DNA from: JALVIU01 sp964462295 | GTDB taxonomy: Bacteria > Atribacterota > JALVIU01 | Assembly: GCA_964462295.1 (NCBI GenBank) | Contig: CAYWXH010000026.1 | Coordinates: 1 to 21,031 of the forward strand | Length of the DNA stretch: 21,031 bases | Direction of reading: 5' to 3' | Part shown: positions 15,746 through 21,031 of the stretch, in pieces | How the letters are laid out: every line of letters starts with the position of its first letter | Position numbering within the stretch: the stretch's first letter is position 1 | Made by a program: the position numbers and the translations under genes | Notes under the pieces: model-generated | What the model was told of the DNA's origin: nothing | The model's database searches: none | What the model saw: only the letters and a program-made list of their open reading frames with translations

Positions 15746-16987
15746 CTATCTATCCTCCTCTTTTAAGATTTCAATAAAGATTTCAACAAGTTCTTTATCA
15801 AATTGGGTCCCACTATATTTTTTTAACTCTTTTATTGCCTCTTCCTTTGATAGGCCTTTTCGATAAGGCCTATCACTTGTCATTGCATCATAACTATCAC
15901 ATATAGATATAATCTTTGAAATTACAGGAATTTCGCCATCCCTTAATCCATCTGGGTATCCTGTTCCATCTATCCTCTCATGGTGGTGTCTTATAATTTC
16001 TCCTACATCCTTTAAGTGGGGTATTGTTTTTATAATTTTTTCACCTTCTACTGGATGGGTTTTTATAATGTTGTATTCTTCTTCCGTGAGTTTATCCTTC
16101 TTTTTTAAGATACTGTCGGGAATTCCTATTTTACCTATATCGTGAAGGATAGAGGAAAATACAAGTTTATCCATTTCTACAGGGGAAAAATTTAGTTTTT
16201 TTCCTATTTTTTCTGCATATTTAGATACCCTATCTGAATGGCCTCGTGTATATGGATCTTTTGCATCAACTGCTTCTGCTAATGCTAAAATAGTAGTTCT
16301 ATAGAGATCTTTTACCTGAGCGTAGAGTTGAAATGAATACCTTGCAAGCAATAGAGGGATTAAAAATAAGAATACAGGCATCCAACCAAATTTTATTTGT
16401 ACAAATGCAATAAGTATTCCAATAGATGCAAGAGAAAGGTAGTTTATTGCAAAACTTTTTACAAGTGAATTCCACATTTCAAAAATGGAAGTATTCGAAG
16501 AAAGAGATATTACTATACTTAATAAAAGGGAATTAATAGTAAAATACACTATTACCGCAAGAAATAATGGTACTATATTTTGGACTAATGTAAAATGAGA
16601 GAGGTCTCCATTTAGATTGTAAAATACTTCTCCTGCTATACCAATGGAAATCGCAAGTTGAGAGCAGTTAAAAAGCATTTTATAAAAGGGCATTTCTGGT
16701 TTTATTTTTCTAAAATTTACAATTATAAGCGTTAAAAATCCTACCCATACAGCTTCAGGAATCCCAAGACTTAAGATAGCGGCGAGGTTTATAGGGAAGC
16801 CTATTGATATAGTGAGATTTTTCCAGGGTAGTCTTACAGGAAGGGATTCTGCAAAAACAGATAAGATAAGATAGAGTATGAAGTCTCTATTAAAATTTGC
16901 AGAAGGTAAATAGTGATACATTAGAAAAATGCCTATAAGAATTATGCTAGATACATATAAATAGAGCAAGTGCTTTCGATTTGTCAT
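15746..16987 (-). CDS. Membrane-anchored HD-GYP domain protein
   Basis: Likely cyclic-di-GMP phosphodiesterase or related phosphohydrolase with a membrane sensor. The 413-aa protein has about seven hydrophobic segments in residues 5-215, a short linker, and an HD-GYP domain (about 230-405). Metal and catalytic motifs are intact: RGHSDRV (His250), HDIGKIGIPD (His282-Asp283), HP at 311-312, HHHERIDGTGYPDG (334-347) and CDSYDAMTSDRPYR (363-375). No GGDEF partner is in the window. The ATG at 16987 has no Shine-Dalgarno site. Instead a -10 box lies 6 nt upstream, suggesting a leaderless mRNA. Co-transcribed with the downstream DUF5317 gene. Domain call is firm; ligand sensed is unknown. Confidence 0.93.
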   Translation of the reverse strand: MTNRKHLLYLYVSSIILIGIFLMYHYLPSANFNRDFILYLILSVFAESLPVRLPWKNLTISIGFPINLAAILSLGIPEAVWVGFLTLIIVNFRKIKPEMPFYKMLFNCSQLAISIGIAGEVFYNLNGDLSHFTLVQNIVPLFLAVIVYFTINSLLLSIVISLSSNTSIFEMWNSLVKSFAINYLSLASIGILIAFVQIKFGWMPVFLFLIPLLLARYSFQLYAQVKDLYRTTILALAEAVDAKDPYTRGHSDRVSKYAEKIGKKLNFSPVEMDKLVFSSILHDIGKIGIPDSILKKKDKLTEEEYNIIKTHPVEGEKIIKTIPHLKDVGEIIRHHHERIDGTGYPDGLRDGEIPVISKIISICDSYDAMTSDRPYRKGLSKEEAIKELKKYSGTQFDKELVEIFIEILKEEDR

Positions 16988-16993
16988 GCAACT

Positions 16994-17021
16994 ATTATAC
17001 CAGAATTTAGGATTTAAGCAA
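16994..17021 (-). promoter_or_regulatory. Extended -10 promoter of the HD-GYP gene
   Basis: On the minus strand TGGTATAAT gives an extended -10 box (TATAAT at 16999-16994). TTGCTT at 17021-17016 is a -35 candidate with a 16-nt spacer. The predicted start site falls on the A of the ATG at 16987. The -35 lies within the outer part of the 28-bp inverted repeat next door. Confidence 0.7.
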
Positions 17022-17070
17022 TAAAAAAACAGCTTACTTTAAAAAGTAAGCTGTTTTTTTATTGCTTAAA
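17013..17070. terminator. 28-bp perfect inverted repeat / bidirectional terminator
   Basis: Arms 17013-17040 and 17043-17070 are exact reverse complements over 28 bp with only AA between. Both strands have a GC-containing core (ACAGCTTAC) next to seven T, so it should terminate in both directions; here it would end the minus-strand mini-gene transcript before the HD-GYP promoter. The outer ten base pairs go beyond what a terminator needs. Confidence 0.8.
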
Positions 17071-17094
17071 ATTGTAAAAAACAAAAATTAATAC

Positions 17095-17275
17095 TTATCT
17101 CCAAGTAAAGTTTGCTCCTCCTGCAAGAATTAAAGCTATGANNNNNNNNNNNNNNNNNNNNNNNNNNNNNNNNNNNNNNNNNNNNNNNNNNNNNNNNNNN
17201 NNNNNNNNNNNNNNNNNNNNNNNNNNNNNNNNNNNNNNNNNTGATTGCAAATAATATCTTGTATACGTATTTCAT
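17095..17275 (-). CDS. 25-aa signal-peptide-like mini-gene, copy A (spans gap)
   Basis: Start codon at 17275 (minus strand) and stop at 17097-17095 are both visible, but 100 N interrupt the middle. The visible parts are identical to copy B, encoding MKYVYKILFAI before the gap and ALILAGGANFTWR after it. If the gap is only an overlap artefact the gene is intact at 25 codons plus stop; if further units are missing, these two ends belong to different copies. The strong ribosome binding site (AGGAGG, 8 nt before the ATG) is present. A longer frame read across the N run is meaningless. Function unknown; see copy B. Confidence 0.6.
17142..17241. other. 100-N assembly gap
   Basis: Exactly 100 N, the usual placeholder for a gap of unknown size. 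Both edges lie inside the 107-bp repeat, so the break was most likely caused by the repeat itself and the number of repeat units here is not known. Confidence 0.98.
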
Positions 17276-17341
17276 TTTTCTCCCTCCTTTTTGTTTAAAG
17301 GTTTAAAAATTACTTTACATATTTTCCAAAATAAATTATTT

Positions 17342-17448
17342 ATTAATACTTATCTCCAAGTAAAGTTTGCTCCTCCTGCAAGAATTAAAGCTATGATTGC
17401 AAATAATATCTTGTATACGTATTTCATTTTTCTCCCTCCTTTTTGTTT
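17342..17448 (-). repeat. 107-bp tandem repeat, copy B
   Basis: Complete unit, direct repeat of copy A; start codons of the two mini-genes are 152 bp apart as the assembly stands. The unit runs from 8 bp past the mini-gene stop to 21 bp before its start, so what is conserved is essentially the gene plus its ribosome binding site. Confidence 0.88.
17350..17427 (-). CDS. 25-aa signal-peptide-like mini-gene, copy B
   Basis: Small gene of 25 codons beginning MKYVYKILFA. It has two Lys near the N-terminus (residues 2 and 6), a hydrophobic core of about ten residues (LFAIIALILA) and a short polar end, GGANFTWR. AGGAGG lies 8 nt before the ATG, stronger than for many genes in this window, and a good promoter lies upstream. 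The identical product is encoded by copy A, while the DNA between the copies has diverged; this is what makes me think it is translated. It could be a membrane mini-protein, a type I toxin-like peptide, or a precursor that releases a short C-terminal peptide after signal cleavage (LAGGA|NFTWR is one possible site). I do not recognise the family. Confidence 0.65.
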   Translation of the reverse strand: MKYVYKILFAIIALILAGGANFTWR

Positions 17449-17462
17449 TTTATTCTGTCTAT

Positions 17463-17491
17463 AATATAGCACAAAATATTTTATTTTACAA
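17463..17491 (-). promoter_or_regulatory. Candidate promoter of the mini-gene array
   Basis: On the minus strand, TTGTAA (17491-17486) and TATATT (17468-17463) are separated by 17 nt. Transcription would start near 17457, giving a leader of about 30 nt before mini-gene copy B and reading on through copy A to the 28-bp hairpin. No equally good promoter is seen between the copies. Confidence 0.6.
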
Positions 17492-17678
17492 ACTTTATTA
17501 TACTAAATTATTCTTATTTATATATTATAAGGGCTAAATATAATTAAATATCTTTGTTTTTTATAAAATTACTAAAAATTTCTTTATTTTTAACTATAGA
17601 TTGCTATTTTTAATTAAAATGTAGATAATGTATATATTATTTAGATAATTTCTTTTGCCCTTTAATTCTTTGTTTTTC
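17492..17678. other. AT-rich non-coding stretch
   Basis: Very AT-rich spacer between the divergent promoters of the mini-gene array (minus strand) and the exported-repeat-protein gene (plus strand). I see no open frame with a ribosome binding site, no tRNA-like fold and no repeat in it. Confidence 0.6.
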
Positions 17679-17707
17679 TTGAATTTAGTGTACTAAGGAG
17701 GTATAAT
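17679..17707 (+). promoter_or_regulatory. Sigma-A type promoter of the repeat-protein gene
   Basis: TTGAAT (17679-17684) and a perfect TATAAT (17702-17707) are spaced 17 nt apart. Transcription should start near 17714, leaving a leader of about 43 nt with AAGGAGG (17741-17747) 9 nt before the ATG. It is the best-matching promoter in the window and probably serves the downstream xylulokinase and glycosylase genes too. Confidence 0.85.
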
Positions 17708-17756
17708 AAAATAGATTCATTTTTTAATATATCGGAATAAAAGGAGGAATCTTTCG

Positions 17757-18863
17757 ATGAAAAGTTCCAAAGTTTTTTTACTTTGTATTATTTTAATCTT
17801 TTCCTTTAGTATTATAGCATATGCAACAGAAGAGGGTAAAGCCATAAAAGAGATAAAATTTTTAACAAAAAAAGGCCTATATGAAAATGCGCTTGTAAGG
17901 GCAGATTTTTATCTTGAAAAAAATCCTGCATCTTTACGGGTAAGAAAGCTTAAGATTGATCTTCTTGTAAAACTCTCCAGGTTTGATGAGGCACTTAAAA
18001 ATTATGAATTTTTTATAAGATATTCTAAGGCAAAAAAAGAAAATATAAAGATACTTTCCAATATTTTGGTTCCATATCTTAAGAGCTTGGCAAATATGGA
18101 TATTTCTGATACCCAAAAAAGAGCTGTTATCTCTATGTTATGTGAGATAAAAGATGAATCTACAATAAAAAGATTAAAAGAGATCTATGCATTTCCTCCT
18201 TCTCGATCCGAAAAGATTTGGGCTGCCTCATTACTTGCACAGATTGGGAAAAAAGATTATATACCTTATCTTAGAAAGGTGGCCAAAAAGGTCAATCTTA
18301 GTAAAGAGGAAAAATTATATGTTATTTTTGCATTCTCATCTGATGATAGCCCTCTTTTAAAAAAGACCCTGCTTTCTATGTTGAAAAGAGAAAAAGACAA
18401 AGAGGTCATAGCTTATATATACTGGGCACTTACACGACTCGGCGATGACCATAGAAGAGAATTAAGAATTATGCTAAATAGAGTTGATGGAAAGGTAAAA
18501 AGTACTTTATTTTTTCTCTTAGGAGAACTTAGAGATAAAGAATTCTCGACTAGGACTCCTACAGATGATAAAAGGTTGTTACCCTCTTTTTATTGGGCCC
18601 TGTATAGAAGGGGAGATAGGTCTGCTTTGGATGAACTTCGAAAATTTATCTCTTCCAAGGATAAAGGGGTAAGTTTACCTTCTATATTTTATATAGGACT
18701 TATAGGTGATAAGGTCTCTATTCCACTTCTAAGACATAAGATAGTTTCATCATCTGATATGGATATAAAGATTGCAAGTATATCTTCTATTATAAGGATA
18801 ATAAGAAAAGATAGAATAAAAACAGATATTAAAATAAAGATTGGTTTTTCTGTCACATTATAA
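17757..18863 (+). CDS. Exported alpha-helical (TPR/HEAT-like) repeat protein
   Basis: Unrecognised 368-aa protein. The N-terminus is a clear signal peptide (two Lys, then a hydrophobic core, cleavage after AYA at residues 21-23), so it should act outside the cytoplasmic membrane; Cys10 is not in a lipobox. Residues 25-95 look TPR-like (GLYENALVRADFYLEKNP, then SRFDEALKNYEFFIRYSK). From about residue 120 to 350 there are HEAT/PBS-like helical pairs, for example EKIWAASLLAQIGKKDYIPYLRKVA and VSLPSIFYIGLIGDKVSIPLLRH. Such proteins usually act as binding scaffolds. A strong promoter precedes it, and xylB follows after 17 nt. No catalytic motif seen. The alpha-solenoid reading is by eye. Confidence 0.8.
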   Translation: MKSSKVFLLCIILIFSFSIIAYATEEGKAIKEIKFLTKKGLYENALVRADFYLEKNPASLRVRKLKIDLLVKLSRFDEALKNYEFFIRYSKAKKENIKILSNILVPYLKSLANMDISDTQKRAVISMLCEIKDESTIKRLKEIYAFPPSRSEKIWAASLLAQIGKKDYIPYLRKVAKKVNLSKEEKLYVIFAFSSDDSPLLKKTLLSMLKREKDKEVIAYIYWALTRLGDDHRRELRIMLNRVDGKVKSTLFFLLGELRDKEFSTRTPTDDKRLLPSFYWALYRRGDRSALDELRKFISSKDKGVSLPSIFYIGLIGDKVSIPLLRHKIVSSSDMDIKIASISSIIRIIRKDRIKTDIKIKIGFSVTL

Positions 18864-18880
18864 GAGTAAGGAGGAGGAAA

Positions 18881-20419
18881 ATGGGTTATGTAATCGGACT
18901 TGATATTGGAACAAGTGGGGCAAAGGCATTACTTATAAATGAAAAGGGCGATATTGTATATAAAACATTTAGAGAATATCCCCTATATACACCATATCCC
19001 CTTTGGACAGAACAGGATCCACTAGACTGGTGGGATGCTACAATTTCTATTTTGACTGAGATAGTAAGTAAGAGCCTTGTAGATCCTCAAGACATAAAAT
19101 CAATAGGTATCTCAGGACAGATGCACTCTGCAGTTTTGTTAGATAAAGAGTATAATGTAATAAGGCCTGCTATTTTGTGGAGTGATCAGAGAACAGAGAA
19201 AGAATGTCGTTATGTGATGGAGCTTTTAGGAGAGGATAGGGTGATGGAATTTATCTCAAATCCTGTTTTGCCTGGTTTTACATTAGGTAAAATCTTATGG
19301 GTAAAAAATAATGAGCCTGAGAACTATAAAAAGATACATAAGGTCCTTCTTCCAAAAGATTATATAAGATTTAAAATGACAGGGGAACTTTCTATGGAGA
19401 TAACAGATGCCGCAGGAACTGCATATTTTTCTGTTAAGGAGGGAAAGTGGTGTTTGGAACTCCTTAGGGCTTTAGATATTCCTGTTGATTTTTTCCCACG
19501 CATATGTAAATCTTTTGAGGTCTGTGGAGAGACTACAGAAGAATTCGAGTCACTTACTGGTATTAAAAGAGGCACCAAGGTGGTAGGCGGTGGTGCAGAT
19601 AATGCATGTGGTGCTATAGGTGCAGGTATAGTAAAAGAGGGAAGAGTGCTTTCAAGTATCGGTACATCAGGGGTAATACTTACACCCACCTCTATACATA
19701 GATTTGACCCAAAGGGGAGAATTCATACATTTAATCATGCAATAGATAATATGTGGTATCTTATGGGAGTAGAACTCTCTGCAGGGATGTCTTTGAGATG
19801 GTATAGGGAGACAAATGGTATTATGGAGACAGCCCTTTCTCCATTTTTAAAAAGAGATCCATACGAGCTTCTTTCAAGTGAGGCATCTTATTCATCTGTA
19901 GGGAGTAATGGGGTAATTTTTTTACCCTATCTCTCCGGGGAACGCACACCTCATAAAGATCCCTTTGCAAGAGGTGTATTTTTCGGTATTTCTATCTCTA
20001 CAAGAAGGGAAGATATGATAAGGGCTATTATGGAGGGTGTAACCTTTGGACTTATGGATTCTGTAAAGATTATGGAGGATTTGGGGGTAAAAATAGAAGA
20101 GGTAAGGGCTATAGGTGGTGGTGCAAAGAGTTCACTTTGGAGAGAGATTCAGGCAGATATTTTTGGAAGAGAGGTTTCTATAATGGAAAAAGATGAGGGT
20201 CCTGCATATGGGGCAGCTATACTTGCAACAATAGGTGCTGGGATGTTTAGTAACATAGAAGAGGCCGTAGATGAGCTTGTAAAGGTAAAGGAAGTAATAG
20301 TTCCGAATAAGGAGAATACGGAAAAATACAGAGATTTTTATAATTTATATATTAAACTTTACTCATCTTTAAAAGATAGATTCAAGGAGCTTTCGGAAAT
20401 TGAAGAAAAACAGAGATAG
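18881..20419 (+). CDS. xylB: Xylulokinase (FGGY family)
   Basis: Sugar kinase that phosphorylates D-xylulose to xylulose 5-phosphate for the pentose phosphate pathway. The 512-aa protein has the ASKHA N-terminal motif GLDIGTSGAKALL, SGQMHS at 78-83, WSDQRT at 100-105, the LPKDYIRFKMTGE block at 157-169, and the catalytic-base region GGGADNACGAIGAG with Asp240. LSGERTPH and the C-terminal AIGGGAKSSLWRE are also XylB-like. AGGAGG lies 5-6 nt before the ATG. No xylose isomerase, transporter or regulator is beside it, so substrate assignment rests on sequence resemblance only; a related ketose kinase is possible. The 3' end overlaps the next gene by 20 nt. Confidence 0.9.
   Translation: MGYVIGLDIGTSGAKALLINEKGDIVYKTFREYPLYTPYPLWTEQDPLDWWDATISILTEIVSKSLVDPQDIKSIGISGQMHSAVLLDKEYNVIRPAILWSDQRTEKECRYVMELLGEDRVMEFISNPVLPGFTLGKILWVKNNEPENYKKIHKVLLPKDYIRFKMTGELSMEITDAAGTAYFSVKEGKWCLELLRALDIPVDFFPRICKSFEVCGETTEEFESLTGIKRGTKVVGGGADNACGAIGAGIVKEGRVLSSIGTSGVILTPTSIHRFDPKGRIHTFNHAIDNMWYLMGVELSAGMSLRWYRETNGIMETALSPFLKRDPYELLSSEASYSSVGSNGVIFLPYLSGERTPHKDPFARGVFFGISISTRREDMIRAIMEGVTFGLMDSVKIMEDLGVKIEEVRAIGGGAKSSLWREIQADIFGREVSIMEKDEGPAYGAAILATIGAGMFSNIEEAVDELVKVKEVIVPNKENTEKYRDFYNLYIKLYSSLKDRFKELSEIEEKQR
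20384..20389 (+). promoter_or_regulatory. Shine-Dalgarno site for the glycosylase gene
   Basis: AAGGAG inside the end of xylB, 10 nt before TTG 20400. It supports that TTG as start rather than the ATG at 20442, which has no ribosome binding site and would cut off the conserved N-terminal helix. Confidence 0.6.
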
Positions 20420-21031
20420 ATTGCTTAAGATTTTTCAAAAAATGTATGATCATTTTGGGCCACTTAACTGGTGGCCCGGTGATTCCCCTTTTGAAATCAT
20501 GATAGGTGCAATCCTTACCCAAAATACCTCTTGGACAAATGTAGAGCGTGCAATAGAAAATCTAAAAAGGGAAAACCTACTTGATCCATATAAGTTACTC
20601 TCTTTACCGGATGAGAGGCTTAGAGAACTTATAAGGCCATCCGGTTTTTTTAATGTAAAGACAAAGAGGCTTAAAAATTTTTTAAATTTCTTTATTTCCG
20701 AATATGAGGGAAATGTAGAAAAAATGAAAAAAGAAAGTTTATGGCTCTTAAGGAAAAAGCTATTAGATGTAGATGGGATAGGAAAAGAAACTGCAGATAG
20801 TATTTTATTATATGCCCTTGAAAAACCTATCTTTGTAGTAGATGCATATACCAAAAGGATTTTTGGAAGACACAATATTATCCCGCCAACTATAGATTAT
20901 GATGAGATTCAGAAATTTTTTATGAAAAACCTCCCAGAGGATGTAGGTCTTTATAATGAGTATCATGCCCAAATTGTACTTACTGGAAAGACTTATTGCA
21001 AAAAGAAGCCTCTTTGTGATAATTGTCCTTT
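20400..21031 (+). CDS. Endonuclease III-like DNA glycosylase (partial, 3' cut)
   Basis: HhH-GPD superfamily base-excision glycosylase of the COG2231 / MagIII type, truncated by the window end after about 210 residues. The N-terminal block HFGPLNWWPGDSPFEIMIGAILTQNTSW (18-45) is typical of this subgroup. The helix-hairpin-helix is DVDGIGKETADSIL (123-136), followed by the catalytic Asp148 in VVDAYTKR. The position of the Nth catalytic Lys120 is Glu130 here, as I recall for the monofunctional alkyl-base glycosylases, so lyase activity is unlikely. Cys200, Cys206 and Cys209 are the first three ligands of a C-X6-C-X2-C-X5-C iron-sulfur site; the fourth lies beyond the edge. TTG start overlaps xylB by 20 nt. 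Confidence 0.88.
   Translation, partial: MKKNRDRLLKIFQKMYDHFGPLNWWPGDSPFEIMIGAILTQNTSWTNVERAIENLKRENLLDPYKLLSLPDERLRELIRPSGFFNVKTKRLKNFLNFFISEYEGNVEKMKKESLWLLRKKLLDVDGIGKETADSILLYALEKPIFVVDAYTKRIFGRHNIIPPTIDYDEIQKFFMKNLPEDVGLYNEYHAQIVLTGKTYCKKKPLCDNCP

Larger units (their letters stand above)
17087..17296 (-). repeat. 107-bp tandem repeat, copy A (interrupted by gap)
   Basis: The first 55 bases (17087-17141) and last 55 bases (17242-17296) are identical to the two ends of copy B. Removing the 3-base overlap TGA shared by the two gap edges rebuilds exactly one 107-bp unit. It contains a complete ribosome binding site and mini-gene on the minus strand. Sequence outside the unit is unrelated to that around copy B. 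Confidence 0.85.

Noticed and set aside
17066..17275. A 69-codon minus-strand frame running across the N gap
   Set aside because: It is open only because N codons contain no stop; the real frame is the 25-codon mini-gene ending at 17095.
17314..17342. Plus-strand promoter that could make an antisense (antitoxin) RNA over mini-gene copy B
   Set aside because: TTTACA is a fair -35, but the -10 at the right distance (TATTTA) matches only 3 of 6 bases; not strong enough to call a type I toxin-antitoxin pair.
17087..17448. CRISPR-like direct repeat
   Set aside because: The unit is 107 bp, there are only two copies with a coding frame inside, no short regular spacers and no cas genes.
20450..20875. 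141-codon minus-strand open frame at the right end
   Set aside because: It is antisense to a clear HhH-GPD glycosylase with catalytic and iron-sulfur residues on the plus strand.

Overview
The window reads as a low-GC, probably thermophilic and anaerobic bacterium of Bacillota (clostridial) type. This is inferred from the gene order pta-ackA-yceD-rpmF / fapR-plsX-fabH-fabK-fabD-fabG-acpP-fabF-rnc / ftsY, from the presence of FapR and FabK (instead of FabI), and from heavy use of ATA, AGA and AGG codons. I cannot name the genus. Almost all of the window is coding; genes are short-spaced or overlapping.

Region 1 (1-3000, + strand): acetate energy metabolism (Pta, AckA), then a DUF177/YceD-family protein overlapping ribosomal protein L32. 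It is closed by a rho-independent terminator whose stem contains the rpmF stop codon. Region 2 (3000-15200, + strand): one apparent 14-gene operon. It starts at a candidate FapR operator/promoter and covers fatty-acid and phospholipid synthesis (fapR, plsX, fabH, fabK, fabD, fabG, acpP, fabF). It then runs into rnc, a radical SAM gene, ftsY, dinB, queT and tyrS, with overlaps at most junctions. A long hairpin without a U-tract sits between acpP and fabF. The operon ends at a compact terminator shared with the convergent unit.

Region 3 (15188-16987, - strand): a multi-membrane-segment HD-GYP protein followed directly by a DUF5317 membrane protein. The HD-GYP gene has an extended -10 box placed so that its mRNA would be leaderless. 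Region 4 (16988-17756): a non-standard AT-rich stretch with a 28-bp perfect inverted repeat, two tandem 107-bp repeats each carrying the same 25-codon signal-peptide-like mini-gene on the - strand, and a 100-N assembly gap inside one of the repeats. Region 5 (17680-21031, + strand): a good sigma-A promoter driving an exported alpha-helical-repeat protein, a xylulokinase, and a 3'-truncated endonuclease III-like DNA glycosylase.

The items I consider most worth following are: the tandem identical mini-genes (their copy number is uncertain because the gap falls inside them); an RNase III that lacks its dsRNA-binding domain and has His in place of a catalytic-site Asp; two promoters with leaderless geometry; and the candidate FapR operator.
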